Below, piece after piece: positions 42,375 to 56,033 of a stretch of 64,000 nucleotides of DNA; the stretch's first letter is position 1; every line of letters begins with the position of its first letter. This DNA comes from Mucidula mucida (Eukaryota; Basidiomycota; Agaricomycetes; Agaricales; Physalacriaceae). The notes beneath the pieces were generated by a model. That model did not search any database, was not told the DNA's origin, and saw only the letters and a list, made by a program, of their open reading frames with translations. Location: positions 62,001-126,000 of the forward strand of contig JADNYV010000049.1 of assembly GCA_015501055.1 (NCBI GenBank), given 5' to 3'. Made by a program: the position numbers and the translations under genes.

Positions 42375-44007
42375 TTATCCCCGATGAACGACTAACTCTC
42401 CATGATACGTAGTCCATAGAACGTCTTCAACAAAGCGACTGAATGTACTTCCTTCAGTGCCAACAACCCTCCAGGCTTTAGCCGCTATCATAGAATCCAT
42501 GAATGACAGTATAAACGGCTTGAGAGGAACTCCATCGTAACCATTGTGGAGTGAGTTTAACTTGCCGGTCTGATGCGGAAAATCCCTAGAAAGAAGATAC
42601 AAGGAAACGTTTTCAGGAATAGCGATAGCAGAGGGTCGTTGATAGGATCTTTGGCGTCGGTCGATATGTATAATGGAATGTTCAAAGGTGAAAGATGTGC
42701 AGCGGTATGACGAGGACGACGACAAGGTAGGCGTGAGAGTACCAATGGGTTGGAATCCGATGGGAGCTGTTGAGAGAACTGCTCGTCCGGTTCCAGGTGA
42801 GGGGTTTCTCGGAGATCTACTGTGCTGTCCTCGCGCGGATCCATTAAACGCTCCAGAGTCATAGTCTCAGTAGCGGTATAGCGTAACACCTGATGCACAA
42901 GTTTCCACCACACCAGGCGCACATTCTTTTCTCCACTGTTCTTAAACCATCCGTCGCCAAGTCGGACGTGTGCACCAAGAAATATCGACGGTAATTCATC
43001 CAAAACGGCTTGAACTGCATTGTTGAGTTGAGTCGGTGCGAAAACCATGCTTTCCCTGATTTGGGCACGGAAGTGGTCGTTATTTTCGTGGACAAGACGT
43101 AGTCGAGATGTCCCGAAGAGGGTGCCAAATTGTATGAGTCGCTGAGGGTTCTGAGCTAAGTCATCGATGTGAATGATCCCGTCGTACTTCTCGTTGGGTG
43201 GGGCTGGATCAGAAGCATTATCAAGGAAACGGTATTGGTAGGGTTTTGTATCTTTGAGAGGGTAGACGTCGTCGGATGATAGTCTGAGGTGAGTTTGGAT
43301 CCACTGAGGGGTTAGGTCCCAGCCATGCAAAGCTTCTGGTGCGTTGCGATGTCTGTGAGATTGACGAGCCAATCCCAGGACATTAACGTGTAATTAAAGT
43401 AATTGCGACATTCCGGTGGCAAAGCGAATGTGTGATCCGGAACGATGGTGCAGTGCTTGAGACCTTCTTTGCCTGACAATGCCAGGTACCGAGATAAAGT
43501 GTCAAAGTTATAGTAGCGGATGGATTGGCTTCCAAGGCGGACGGGAGGGACTATGAGAGTTCTGTTCAGCAAGTATGCCAGGGTAAGAGCGTTTTCGAAA
43601 GCAATGCGTTGATTATGGTACCCGCTGTGGGGGAGATATGACATGTATTTCTCGTGAGGGCTAGGGGTTTCGACGGACAGGTATGGTGACTCGATGACTT
43701 GAATGGCATCAGTGGACTGGCGAGGAGCGTGGTCACGAAGATCCCACCTCGTAGAGAACAGATAGTACGCGATTCCAAAGCTTACTAGACAGCCGAGCAA
43801 CAAGAGCGAGATGAGGATTATCCAACCACAGCTGATGGCGCTGGGATGGCGAGACGAGGGCCGCGCAGTGTCCTTTGCAGAGAAATCAAGAGGTCCTGCC
43901 ACTGGTCGATTCGACGGAGCACGCATTCTATATGCGCCCTTTTCCAGCGTCACTGACGGTGATGACTCCCCCGACCGCGGCCCAGTAAGAAGTCGTCGAG
44001 GAATCAT
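42375..44007 (-). CDS. GDP-fucose protein O-fucosyltransferase-like protein, two apparent frame breaks
   Basis: Type II membrane glycosyltransferase. A cytosolic N-terminus with PRRLL and an anchor (SCGWIILISLLLLGCLVSFG) precede the catalytic region. There, SGYHNQRIAFENALTLAYLL (donor-site N/R motif), NRTLIVPPVRLG, GLKHCTIVPDHTF, SIFLGAHVRLGDGWF (the HxRxGD-type motif), IPLYISTDAKDP and WRVVGTEGSTFSRFVEDVLW match PF10250 proteins. The reading frame shifts twice: near 43330 (between THQK and HGWDLTPQW) and near 42596 (between PCIFF and DFPHQ). At both, one missing base restores homology; no normal-size intron does so without losing conserved residues. Either two assembly errors or a young pseudogene. 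Confidence 0.75.
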
Positions 44008-44187
44008 TGTCTAGTTTGTGTCAAGACCAATCAGTTACGGAAGATGAGCAGCTTACAGCACGTTTAACGCCGTTCTGAACACCCTAAACGCGGCCTAAAT
44101 GATGGTTGACCTTGAAGGGGTTGACGTGACGTGATGCAGAGCTCAGGGAAATTTGATAACAACCCATTAAACGTAATGTACAAATGT

Positions 44188-46091
44188 CTAGCGATACACA
44201 CTTCTCAGTCGTGAGTCTACCTCCTCCACGGAAAGTCTGATGTACTTGGTTGGGTCTGGAACTGATTAGCCATACGCCCAACCAATATAAACATTGCACT
44301 TACTCTTGCTAAACTCTCGCTCCCGGTGCTTTGAAATGAATCGCTCTAAACTTGGAATGACCAGCTTCACCACCTCATCAGCAAGCTCACGTCGGCCCAG
44401 ATCGTCATCCTCGAGTACGCCCAAGCCACGATGTCGTTCAACGACTTCGTCCAAAGAGTCATAAAATCGAGCTGCTCTTTCCTTGACGGCGGCCTTGCCA
44501 GTACCCTGCTCACGTAGGCTGTTAAGAAGCGCTGAATAACTGGCATCAAAATATGTCGCTTTGGCCATGCGGAAATTACTCTGCATAACTTCTTGTGTTG
44601 GTTTACTGAGCAGTCCAGACGACCCAATCAAGTGCGACCGAAGATAACAAATGTTATTCAGCACGAACGTGCTCGTAAGGAGGGGATTTTGAATCCGTTT
44701 GGGCAAACGCGCAAGATTGTTCAGAGTAGCAACAGCAGTGGTCACGACATCGTGAGCATAATGCTCCAGAAGTGTCCGTTCGCTAACATTAGTATCGACC
44801 TTCTTGCCGACCTGTTTGCCATCTCCCATCTTCCAGTTACCATCACCGAGCGTGGCGAGCGCGAGGCCAGCCGCACTCTGCACTTCAGGAAGGGTCTCCA
44901 AGTATTTGACGGTTGAAAGGATGCATTCTGCAAGAACAGTGCCTCCAGGGTCTTTTGGTATCTTGAGATCCACCAGAAATTCGGGGAAGCTTCGCAGGCA
45001 GACATTACGCAAAGATTGCAGACCGTCTTTGAATTCAGACCGGCCAGCGAAGACGACCTCACACTTTGACTGCAATGATATCATGTACTCGTACGCGGAT
45101 AACGCCATGAAAGCGTGGGTATGAAGAGCGCGTTTGATGAAATTAACGAGGGATAAGAAGTTGTCGCTGAGGAGAGAGAGGAGAGGATTGTGAAGGAATG
45201 AGCTGATCGGTGTGGCGGGCAATGGACTGAGATCATCCAAGAGTCGTCCCTCGTCTTCTGCAACAACTACGAGCTCTTCTACCCACTGTCCAAACTCGAT
45301 GCCTGCGGGAATTGGGTCACTGCTGTCCTGTAATAACGGAGCCTTTGCTTCAAGGCCCTTGCGGCTCCACTGGCCCCGCATGTCGGCGTAGCCTCGTGCT
45401 GCGTCTTCAGAGCACTTTGGATGGAAGGGGCGGCGGGATGAGACGGATGTGTAGCAGGCAAGGGCAGTGTACGGAGGAATGCGACCAACTCAAGCAACAG
45501 TGGACTCGGAAATGTGGAGACTACGCTCCCCGACGAGCCTTCAGCAACTAGCTTGGTATAAAGCTGAGCCAGCTTCTTTGCGCCAGTCTCCACCAGCCTA
45601 GCTGTATCCTGTGATGCACTCTGGAACGCAATTGCGGCGTTCAGACGCTCCAGCGCGTCTTTGTAAACATCCAATTGGCCGGGTTGGGGGCCACGTAGAA
45701 TGATCCCTTCTTCTACGGCGGAACCCTCTTGATTGCTAGCAAGCTCATCGATCTTGAGAAGAGCCTTGTCAATATCTGGAGGAATGAGCCTAAAGTAAAT
45801 GGCGTGAAGAGGGTACCCACTGCTCGCTCGCTTATTCAATCGTTGCGTGCTGGTGTAAAGGGGAAGAATTGACTTTTCTAGCTTGACCAGACGGGTGTCA
45901 AAGCTATTAAGAATAGCTGGATCGCGTCAGTTGCCACGCACACAAGTGAAGGATGAAACGCACATGTCATGCGCTGGGATATTTGGCGCGTCTTGTTGAG
46001 ATTCTGCTCAAGCTGCAATGGACGATCAGCATTTCTGCGCAAACGCAGACTGAAGGCTGACCAGCTCAATCTCTGCGGTCTCGTCGTCCAT
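44188..46091 (-). CDS. EXO70: Exocyst complex subunit EXO70, one apparent frame break
   Basis: Tethers secretory vesicles at growth sites and binds Rho GTPases and PI(4,5)P2. Minus-strand exons 46091-46062, 46012-45964, one from 45916 to 44304, and 44255-44188. N-terminal coiled coil: LEQNLNKTRQISQRM, ILNSFDTRLVKLEKSILPLY. Middle: SGYPLHAIYFRLIPPDIDKA. The Exo70 rod domain reads RGYADMRGQWSRKGLEAKAP, FLHNPLLSLLSDNFLSLVNF, TLLEHYAHDVVTTAVATLNN, IQNPLLTSTFVLNNICYLRS. The tail EREFSKNPTKYIRLSVEEVD is the conserved membrane-binding end. At about 45400 one base is missing between LKTQ and ARGYADM. Everything else is intact, so an assembly indel is the likelier cause. It diverges from the hybrid kinase. 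Confidence 0.88.
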
Positions 46092-46193
46092 CGTCAAGCT
46101 GCGGATGTCGGGCCGGTGACGGCATCAGATCGGAGCTCAACGTCCAGAAACCCCTATTGCTCAGTTTCTTTACGACCACCGTGTGTTGGGGAT
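46092..46193. promoter_or_regulatory. Short shared promoter, EXO70 / hybrid histidine kinase
   Basis: 102 bp between the two divergent ATG codons. If both starts are right, 5' UTRs and promoter must overlap. The kinase start is the less certain of the two. Confidence 0.4.
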
Positions 46194-49100
46194 ATGCTAA
46201 GCATCCCCCTCCTGCCTGTCCTCCGAGGCCTCCCGGATGACCATCCCGCTGCTATCTACAACGCGGTTGAGTCTGACAAGCTACCCCTCCCGGCGTGGTC
46301 CAATCGAGCCTATAATAGCCTCTTGCAGGACGGACATCTACCCTTGACTGCCGACAGCGAGCGCTCACTATCACACAAGATACTGCTATACTCTCATTCG
46401 TCTTCGATTGCAGCTACATCCCTAAAACTGACTCTGGTGGATGGAGTAGTCGTACATGCCTCGATCCAGCTACATGAGTCGCGATGGATCATTCTTATTG
46501 GCGTCACGATGTGTCGGGTACGCGTATTGCCTTCTTCTGGCCTGGATTCTAATGCGTCTTGAACATAGCCGGCTATCTTGAAAAACGTGAACATAGAAGA
46601 TCTCACACCCGTCGGTCAACTTCTTTTCAAGTACGACTGGGCCTCTACTCCTCTCGGTCCCATGTTAACATGGCCTCAATCGCTCAAATCCATTGTATCA
46701 ATCATGTTATCTAATCCTGCTCAATGGTGAGTGCCTTTCCGACGACTGGTATGCACTTCAAGCAGTAATGCATCCGTATAGCTGCGTCTTCTGGGGTCCC
46801 GAACGGACCTTGCTGTACAGTAATTCACGTTCTTAATCTTCTTGTGTTCATTCTGACTCCGTCATAGATGATGCATGGGCAAAGGGATCTGCTTCTAAAC
46901 ATCCGCAGCTTTTAGGACAGCCTGGACGAATTGCATTTAAAGAAATATGGGTTTCATTCTCCGATTATTGTGATCTGGTGTATTCAGGACAGGCGAAAAG
47001 CAAGGACGACGATCTCTTGTTTTTCGACACGGTAGGACAACCTGGCTACGATCACTTGACGTCGGGGTATCTCGAGACATTCTATTCGTAAGTTCTCGCT
47101 GATCCATAGCACCCCTCCGCCTCTGACTACCGACCGCACTTCTAGGTGGTCTTACATTCCTGTGCGCGTCGAAGATGGTTCCATCGGTGGCATCGTGAAC
47201 AAGTCTGTTCTCTAGCTGTCTGTCCCGTTTACCTTCTGATATGTTTGTAGCTGCATAGAGACGACCCAGAAAGTTTTGTCTGAACGCCGTATGCGTGTGG
47301 TCAGAATGCTCGCAGAACGAACAAGCACTGCTAAAACCACATTAGCTTTCTGGGAAGCTGTTTTTGATGTTCTGAGGGCTGAAGAGCGCGATCTACCTTA
47401 TGTCTTGTGCTATACATGTGTCACAAGGCCATCGGGCATCGAGTCTGACGGAGGTGATACGAACTCGGATTTTGGTGGAAGCGATGGCTCATCGTGTCTC
47501 AGTCGAGGAGGCCTTCGGAATCAATTAACTTTGGTTGGAACCATTGGCGTCCAAGCAGGTCATCCCCGCGCTTCACCAAAACTTGTCAATATATCCGATC
47601 CGGGAGGTTCTGAAGACTATTGGCCATTCGCTGCGGCTTGCGCGCAGACAGAGCCACTTCTAGCGAAAAATCCATGCCCTGAAGTCTTCGAGTCTCGAGG
47701 ATGGGGTGATCCTACCGGTGCCGCAGTTTGTATTCCCTTGACACATTCAGATGGTGCTTTAACTGGGCTAATCATCTTCGGTCTCAATACACGTCGCCTG
47801 GTGAGTGTACCTTGTCATCAGTAATATACTTTACTGACCATCCTGCAGTATGACGACGATTATTCTGGGTTCCACAACACTCTTGTCCGCAACTTGAGCT
47901 CATCTCTATCGGCGGTACAAAGTTTTGAACAAGAGCTGGTCCGTGCCGACGAACTCCGCACGCTGGATCGCGCCAAAACGGCGTTTTTCCAGAATGTATC
48001 CCATGAGTTGCGAACGTGAGTATCTGCGATTCTGGTGGTCATAATAACCTGACAGGCTGTAGGCCTCTTACTCTAATTCGTGGGCCTTGCGATGATGCCC
48101 TCCGCGATAATCATGGGACTTTGGATCCTGTGAATAAGGCACGCTTTAAACTTATATACCGAGCTAGCGGTAGGCTCCTTCGATTGGTGAATTCTTTGAT
48201 GCTCTTCTCGAGCGCAGAGGCAAGGAGACTGCAGGTCTGTCCAGTAAGGTCTGTCCACGAGATATCACTTATACATTGATTCAGGCGCATTTCTGTCCAG
48301 TGAGGCTAGGTCCTGTCACGGCCGATTTGGCCTCTCTGTTTCGTTCCGCTACCGAAAGGGCAGGACTCGGTAAACTCTCGTCATTACCAACTGTTTCATT
48401 CCAAACTGAATTTGTATCTAGACTTTAATGTCACTTGCGGAGATCCGACCGATGAGCGTGTGGCGTACGTTGACATCGGCATGTGGGAGAAAATAGTCTT
48501 CAATCTCCTCTCGAACGCGATCAAGTATACCAAATCTGGGTGACTATGTTCATATCTAGTGATGACCACAGACTGATTCTGCCTAGGTTCATCAACCTCA
48601 ACGTCTTGTTTACATCTTCGGAAATCATCCTTAAGTACAGGATAGTGGGTGTGGTATACCCGAGGACCAAATCGAATTAGTTTTTTCGCGGTTTCATCGA
48701 GTTGAAGTTGCTGATGGTCGGAGTCATGAAGGTCTGTTTCCATTGAATTTCAGATTCACGCCTCTTACAGTGTCCCGTACTCAAGGTACTGGAATTGGCT
48801 TAGCTCTAACACATGAGCTTGTGAAATTGCATGGCGGTATCATTCGGGTTCAAAGTACTCTCGGACGTGGAAGTGTCTTCACTGTCAAGATACCCCTAGG
48901 CTATGATCATCTCCCACAACGCGACGTTCACCATGAAGTCAACGCGCACAATGATGATGTAGGACTTTATGCGGCCACGCTCGTAGAAGAAGCCACAAGC
49001 TGGCTAGGAGAGGATTCCGATACATCGTCGAATCTAAGCCAAGGATCGTCATTAGAGTCTATCATTGCGCCGGAACGTTTCTTAGTGCTTTTGACGGAGG

Positions 49101-52100
49101 ACAACGCTGTAAGGTTGCACTAATTGACAGGGCAAACAAATTCTGACGATTTTAGGATGCGCGCGCTTACATCAAATCAATACTACTCACTGTGGTGTCT
49201 GACGTCGTCGTTTTTCCAGATGGTCAGGCAGCCTTGGACTATATCCACGAATACGGACGACCTGATCTCATCGTTACGGACGTTATGAGTAAGCGCCATC
49301 GCATATTGTACTTGTATGCGTTTGAATCCCTTTCTAGTGCCACGAATGAACGGATTCCAACTGCTTGCCGCATTGGAAGGTGACGATGATCCGAATGTAC
49401 AGGCTATTCCTGTAATCGTTCTCAGCGCTCGAGGTTCCTCAGAGACCGAACATTCTTCCGAAGGTCATCTATTCCAAAGAGCTGTCGATTTCCTGTCAAA
49501 GGTATCTTACTTGCGGATGCACCTATAAATCATCTGCTAACATGCGCTACAGCCCTTCAGCTCGACAGAGCTCATCAGCCGAGTGCAGACGCGACTTCGA
49601 GCGGTACGACAGCAGCAAGAATTGGAACGGCAGGTTCGAGAGCGGACTAAGGAGCTCAAGGTCACAAAACAGCGATTCCAACGCATTAGTGAACTATCGC
49701 CTGTGGCAATCTTCGAAACCGAAGAAGCAAATCGAGATGTTATAACATATGCTGTCCGTCAGAATTTCACGATCTAGGAAAGCTCGTGGCTGATTTTCTG
49801 ATAGAATGAAAGATTCTTCACACTTGTGGGTCTGCCCCGCTGCTTGCCCCTAGATTTTAGCGATGTCTTGAGACGGTACGCATGTTTGACTTTCTTGACG
49901 AAATTAACACTCTAAAGTCGGCCTCAGTATTGCGCCTAACAATCACGAAGTAGCCCAAAGTGCTTGGGCGGAAGCTGTCAATGATGGGAAAGCGGTACAC
50001 TTCGATTTTGTGTAAGTCTAGATCCCTCTTGTCGTTACAGATCGACTTATGTATACCCTTTTCAGTTTTGCTAATGGCAAGAACACATTCGTGGAAATCA
50101 TTTCGCTCAATGATGGACGCCTGCGTCAGCATCAATCCCTTCCAAAGCTTCTCTGGTATTCATTTTTTCGTAGTTGGTACGTTGACGGACCAGACAGAAC
50201 AACGTCGTTTTGCTGCCGAACAACTCAACTCGGAACGCGCAAAGGCGGACGAGGCCGTCCATCAACGTCGTCTTCAAGTCAGTCCTTGGGCACGGCAATC
50301 TTCATCTCTCTGACTGTTTGCAGGAAGCATTTATCGACATCGTGTCACATGAATTACGGAATCCCCTCAGTGCTATTATCCAGAGTGCAGACGTCCTAAC
50401 GTTAGTGTCACTCTGATGTTGTTGAACGACAACACTGACATGAGTAGTGGCTCTGTCTCACGACTTAATGATATCATGCAGTCACTCAAGGGTATGATTG
50501 ACAGTGTGGAAGCACGTAGACTGGTCAGTAATTACGAAATGATCTGTTGCAAGATTACTAAAGTCTGCGCAGTTCACTGAGAGTGAAGTCGAGCTTGAAG
50601 ATGCCAGGCACGCTGTGTCTTCAGTGTCACTGTGTGCTCGTCATCAAACTATCATCGCCGGCGACATTCTTTTTGTATCACGTCTCGACAGCAATCTCCT
50701 CACTATCAAGGCTGTCACCTTCTACTTGGAAGACGAATTGCAGGTCAGGTACCTGCTTTTCTCAGTACATATGTATCTCATGTTCGGCAGGCCATCATTG
50801 CTATGTACTCAGTACAAGCAGCTGCACAAGGCATCAAACTCAATTTGACGACTGGCTCTACTATCGGACGGGACACTTGCATCCTGGCGGATCCGACACG
50901 GTTCGTACTCGCTTGTTTGTCCAGGATCTTAGGGCCAGGATGTTTACTGCTATCTCGTTAGGTTTTGCCAAATATTGGTCAACTTGATGTATGTGCAGCT
51001 CCCGGTTCTTGCCCTCTAGTCATTGACTTTCCCCAGTTCAAATTCATGTCGAATTCTAGAGTGAGCCCGTCTTGTTTGTGTACATACGTATACATTATGC
51101 TGAAGGCGTCTCCAGAACATGGGACGGCGAACGACTCATCAATATAGAAGTGTCATTGTCTACGACGCGTCCATTTGGTTCAACGTACGCTCAGATTACC
51201 GAAGATGGTAGTCGGGTTTGGCTCGTCGTTCAGCTGTCAGATAGTGGCCCTGGGATTCCGCTAGACGATCAGGCACGTTTGTTTACACGATTCAATGATG
51301 TGAACTCTGGCAATGGCGTACGACGGTCTTCCAGTCTTGGAGGAACTGGTCTTGGTGCGTGTCAACGCACCGTCGTTTCGTTTCGATCCCTTACATAACT
51401 GCAGGTTTATATCTGTGCAAGAAGTTGGCAGAGTTACAAGGTGGTCAGATTCGGCATATCAGTGCGCCAGGCCAGGGCGCAGCATTTTCTTTCTTCATAG
51501 AAGCACGCAGAGCTGCCCCGACAGGTGTTCGTCGACCATTGACCGTTCGCTCCAGCTCGCCTCTTCCACGGTCAAACACATCGACGCCAACACAGAAACC
51601 TCTGAACGAGAATCACCATTCCTTGGAAAGTACCAACGGCAATCTGCACGTGCCGCTAATGTCTCCATCTTTCGAAGTACCGCGTTCGACGATGCTGATC
51701 TTGATTGTTGAAGACAATGTGGGTTTTGATTCCTCGCCATAGGCTCAAGTTACTGATGCGGCTCTAGCTCATTAATCAGAGACTACTTCAACGCCAACTG
51801 GAAAAGGCGCGATTTCAAACAATCACAGCTAACAACGGGATGGAAGGTTAGCAAGCTGCTGCGCTGAACTCGGACAATACGCTGATTAGATTCATTAGCA
51901 CTCCAAGTCCTCGAGTGTACACTAGATGATGAGAGCAAGATCTATCCGTCGGTGATCCTGATGGACCTCGAGATGCCCATCCTGTAAATATTGTTCTTCG
52001 CTCGTCACTTATTTTGTCTCATGTTTCCGCTCTAGGGACGGTTTCGATGCCACTCGGCGCATTCGGGAGTGGGAGAAGGAAGGTAAACTTCCGGCGTCGC

Positions 52101-52294
52101 GACTGCCTATCTTCGCGATCACAGGGAATGCGCGTCAAGGCCAAGTCGATGCTGCCCTGGGAGCGGGGATAGACAAAGTTTACATTAAACGTGCGCAGTT
52201 CTTTCTTCTCATGTAGCGCTGCTGACCTCGTTGAACAGCGTACAAGTTGGCTGAGATCATTGAACAGATAGATCTAGATGGGTTTCCGAGATGA
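46194..52294 (+). CDS. Hybrid histidine kinase with two kinase and two receiver modules
   Basis: Phosphorelay sensor. Order: variable N-terminus (46194-46620); PAS/GAF-like sensor part (FWGPERTLLYNDAW; PYVLCYTCVTRPSG; AAVCIPLTHSDGALTGLIIF); first kinase with H-box FFQNVSHELRTPLTLI near 48000, N-box MWEKIVFNLLSNAIKYT near 48485 and G-boxes GCGIPEDQI and GTGIGLALTHEL. Receiver 1 follows (FLVLLTEDN, DLIVTDVM, VPRMNGFQLL; phospho-Asp in IVTD). A coiled coil (QQQELERQVRERTKELK) and PAS piece lead to the second kinase, H-box FIDIVSHELRNPLSAI near 50340, G-boxes DSGPGIPLDDQ and GGTGLGLYL. Receiver 2 is last: LILIVEDN, VILMDLEMPILDGFDA, IFAITGN, YIKPY. One missing base near 48633 breaks LKVQDSGCG. 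The second N-box is not cleanly resolved. Double-kinase hybrids are a basidiomycete class. Confidence 0.85.
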
Positions 52295-53367
52295 TTTTGT
52301 TTACTAGGTCTATTTGCTGGGCTTGGATGCACTGTATCTCTATGATATACACACGGACAATACTATAGAAATGATGTATCATTGAACACAGCTAGAGTTT
52401 ATTGTATGGCACATCTGAGAGTGTGGCACTTCTGGGGTTCCAATGACATTACTCAAAGATTACTTGGTAATTTCGTCTCAGCTGGTGGATTCAGCCATCT
52501 GAAGATTACCCACTTCGTATAGAACGTACGTATTCACATTTGTGCTTCTGCAGTAGGCGGGCAGCGCTGAGGCCAGCAGGCTGCAGTCTTCAATGAAACT
52601 CCGCTAGAAACTCAGTCTCCTGTTGCCTCCCAAGCCACTACAAGCCATCAATTCGCTTAGTTTTTTGTTGTTCTGCCAGGTACTTGTCGTATTGCTTGAG
52701 CACTCTGATGTCCTGCGGCCTTCGCCTTGGACAAACCAATGATTTGAAAGGCTATCCTCGACGCTGCAGCCGTTGTAGGCAGACTCCGTGAAAGTTTTCA
52801 CTGGAAATCCAGTATTACAGCTGGATCTTAGACTCAATGGGGAGCCTCTTATACGCTGCTTCAAAAATGGGTATCGCGTGTTCGATATCCCATTCCGAAT
52901 CACATAACGACTAGAAGAATGCAATGGGGTGCCTACATAAAGGTCTATTGTTCTCGAGTCCATTCATGCATTCAGGCTGGCAGATGAAACGAAGTGAGGG
53001 TGCAGTATCGGAGGCGTCGGCTTGTTCTCCGGGGGATTGAAGGAACCGACCTGAACCGATACTTCTCCGCGTTCTCGACTCTCGTCGCGCGTTCTAAGGT
53101 GACCGAGGAGGCGGGTACCGTGTGCTTCCTGAAAGCGCATCAAGGTATCCCAGTCAACCAACTGCCCTTAATATGCGCAGTGGTCAGCACCGTCGTTGAG
53201 AGCCGTCCCGTCGCATGACACGCCGATCTGCCAAGACTTTTCCGAAGAGTACTTAAGACCGCGTTAAAACTGACGGACACCCCATCCCGGTGTTGGTCTG
53301 GTGTGTCTGTGTCGCACCCAAACGCATTTCTCTCTTTTCACTTTCATTTTCCTTCTCCCCGCGCATC
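52295..53367. other. Intergenic, no gene recognised
   Basis: About 1.07 kb. The longest frame (52604-52963, minus) has no family resemblance; the remainder has short frames only. Confidence 0.5.
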
Positions 53368-56033
53368 ATGGTCGCATTTAACAACGTTCTCTCTTCTGTC
53401 CTCTGATCATCGTCTATGCCTCGTCCTCCATCGCTGCGCCATGGCCGACGGACTCGAAGCACACTACGCACCGTGTTCGGCACATCTCGAGGCAGTTAAA
53501 ACTTAATACTTATCACCCTCGTTCAACTTTCAAGGTTTGTGGCTATGTTCAAAACCTCATCTCTCAATTTGAAAACTATTTTAGTCCTTTGGCACCGGTA
53601 TCGATCACCCGCTTTCCAAGCGCGCCGACGCGACTCTGGGAGAGATGACCACAACCTTCCTCGCCTCTCAGCTTGGTGTCGATGTTCAAAAGGTCGCGTA
53701 TCGCGCCGGGTTTACAGGAGAAGTGTCAAGCCATGCGTATCTGAGGCAGAGTCACGTAAGGAAATTTCATCCGCTTCTATTCCGGCGCTCAACGCATCGT
53801 ATCCTTTAGGATGGCGTTCCATTCGCCAACGCAGTCGCGAATGTTGCTATGCAGAACAACAAGGTCAATCTGATCGATTACAGATACCTGTAACCAAGTC
53901 TAACGCTTGCCGATAGGTCGTATCATACGGCTCTTCGTTCGTGACCTGTTGTGTGTACTCGTTGCTGTCTTAGCATGTAGCGCCACTGACTCCTGTATCA
54001 GCTTCTATCGCCTCATCAACGCCTTCCGTCGCGGTTGAAGATGCCATCACTATGGCTGAAAACATGCTTGGCGGAACTTATAACAAGTGGAATTCAACCT
54101 TGGAGTATCTCGTCAAAGAAGACAACACCGCCGCCCTTACTCACGTTGTGCAAATTCAGAACCAGGACACTGGTGCTTGGTATGAGGCTTTTGTTGATGC
54201 GCATTCCGGCGAGCTCTTGTCAGTAACGGACTTTGTCGCCAAGGCTTCGGTGGGTAGTCTTTACCTTTCGTACGTGATGCGCGCAGTCTGATGCCATCTA
54301 GTACCTTGTTGTCCCCTTTGAAGACGAGACCCTCGACGAGGGAGGTCAGGTGCTGCTCAAGGACCCCGAGAATCTCAAAGCGTCGCCCCTGGGATGGCAC
54401 TCTGACGGCCAGAATGAATTCACGTTCGTGGTTTGAAGTTTTTTTCACCATGTGCCACTGATTTACTGGCTTCACAGGACAACACAGTAAATTCCTCGGT
54501 TCTGCAACGTGTGCAATCCTAACCTCATGTTCTCAGGGGAAACAATGCCTTTGCCTTCAAAGGCCGCCGGTTGTCGGCGCAATCGGCCGCTGGACAGACC
54601 TTCAACTTCCCTGTTGACCTGACTACTGAGCCGAATGTGGGCGCTAACGTTGACGCCGCACGGACCAACGCTTTCTTTGTCGTTAATAGCGTGCACGACG
54701 TTACTTATCTGTATGTGTCTTGGGTCGTGGTTTAATTTCCAGATGTCTAATCTCCTTGGGTGTAGCTATGGATTCACCGAGGTACTTCTACCGTCGACCT
54801 AGCTGAGCTTGTGAGGCTTATTTCCTCGTTCAGGACGCTTTCAACTTCCAGAGCAACAACTTTGGCAATGGTGGTCGCGGCAATGATCCCGTCAGTATAT
54901 CTGTCCAGGATGCTGCTGGTGTCGACAACGCCGACTTTTCGACCCCTGGAGAGTGAGTTGTGCTCTGCAGTTGATAAATCCACACTGACTCGTACGTTGC
55001 AGTGGGCAGTCTGGTCAAATGCGTAAAATTTCTTTGAGTCTCAATCAGGGTTTGTTAACTGACCGTTGGCGTATAGGGATGTTCTTATGGGATTTCACCA
55101 GTGTGAGTACCTTTGATAGAGCTACATTACATGCAGGATTAACTGTCTATGCAGCCTGGCCGTGACGGCGCTCTCGAGAACGACGTTATAGTTCACGAGA
55201 ATACTCATGGTGTCACGAATCGCATGACCGGCGGTGGAACCGGACGTTGTCTCCAAACACTTGAGGCAGGTGGGATGGGCGAAGGGTGGTCGGGGAGATA
55301 CTGTTCATTTACCTGTTGTGGTCTTTGGCTAATTCTTTTGCTCGACCTTTAGATGCCATGGCAGAGTAAGCAACGTCAGTCACGTGCTGCGGCCTTCGGC
55401 TCATTTTTTGACAGCTGGGTTGCGAACTCTGCAGCCATTGAAGATTTCGCTGTCGGCCAATTCGTCTTCGATAACCCTGCCGGTCTTCGTTCTTTCCCCT
55501 ACTCGACGGATGCGTGAGTAATTGTTTCCTTTACCAAGCAACGTTTACCATTCGTCCACAGTACCGTCAATCCTCTCCGCTACTCTGACCTCCAACAGTG
55601 AACGAAGTTCATGGTAAGTCTGAGTGTAGTAGCAGCGCCTCCATTGTCCCTCAATGTTATACAGACATCGGTGAAGTCTGGGCGAACATTATGCACAACG
55701 TCCTCGCTGCTCTTGTAGCTGATCTCGGATTCTCTGAGACCGCCAAAACGGATCCTACCGGTACTGAAGGCAACGTCGTTTTCTTGCACCTTATGCTCGA
55801 CGCGTTACAGCTTCAGCCATGTAACCCGGACTGTGAGTACCTCTGCTTTCTTTCGGCGGCGCTAACTATCTCTTGCAGTCATCTCCGCTCGTGATGCTTG
55901 GTACCAAGCTGACGAGATCCGCTTCAACGGTGCAAACACCTGTACACTCCAAGTCGCGTTTGCCAGTCGTGGCCTTGGATTGAACGCAAAGAACCACGTA
56001 GACGACGCCACGGTCGACCGTGCTTGCCGATGA
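53368..56033 (+). CDS. Fungalysin, secreted metallopeptidase M36
   Basis: Extracellular elastinolytic zinc endopeptidase made as a preproenzyme. The N-terminus [11 protein letters not shown] continues, one base out of frame (about 53402), as a hydrophobic stretch [14 protein letters not shown]. Together these look like a signal peptide. The propeptide (FTP-like) includes [75 protein letters not shown] and YLVVPF. The catalytic part has [20 protein letters not shown], then the zinc site [18 protein letters not shown] (HExxH) and [32 protein letters not shown] and the C-terminal [20 protein letters not shown] follow. Many short introns. The single shift in the signal peptide is probably a missing C. 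Confidence 0.85.

Noticed and set aside
42575..42600. A 23-bp intron repairing the O-fucosyltransferase
   Set aside because: GTTTCC to TTTCTAG would restore frame, but 23 bp is below plausible intron size and the removed residues (FPCIFF) are family-like.
48743..48790. Start of a separate gene at 48743
   Set aside because: This open stretch is an intron of the hybrid kinase; splicing it gives SHEG-TGIGLAL.
52604..52963. 119-codon minus-strand frame as a gene
   Set aside because: No family resemblance, no signal peptide or domain, and it lies between two plus-strand genes; likely chance.
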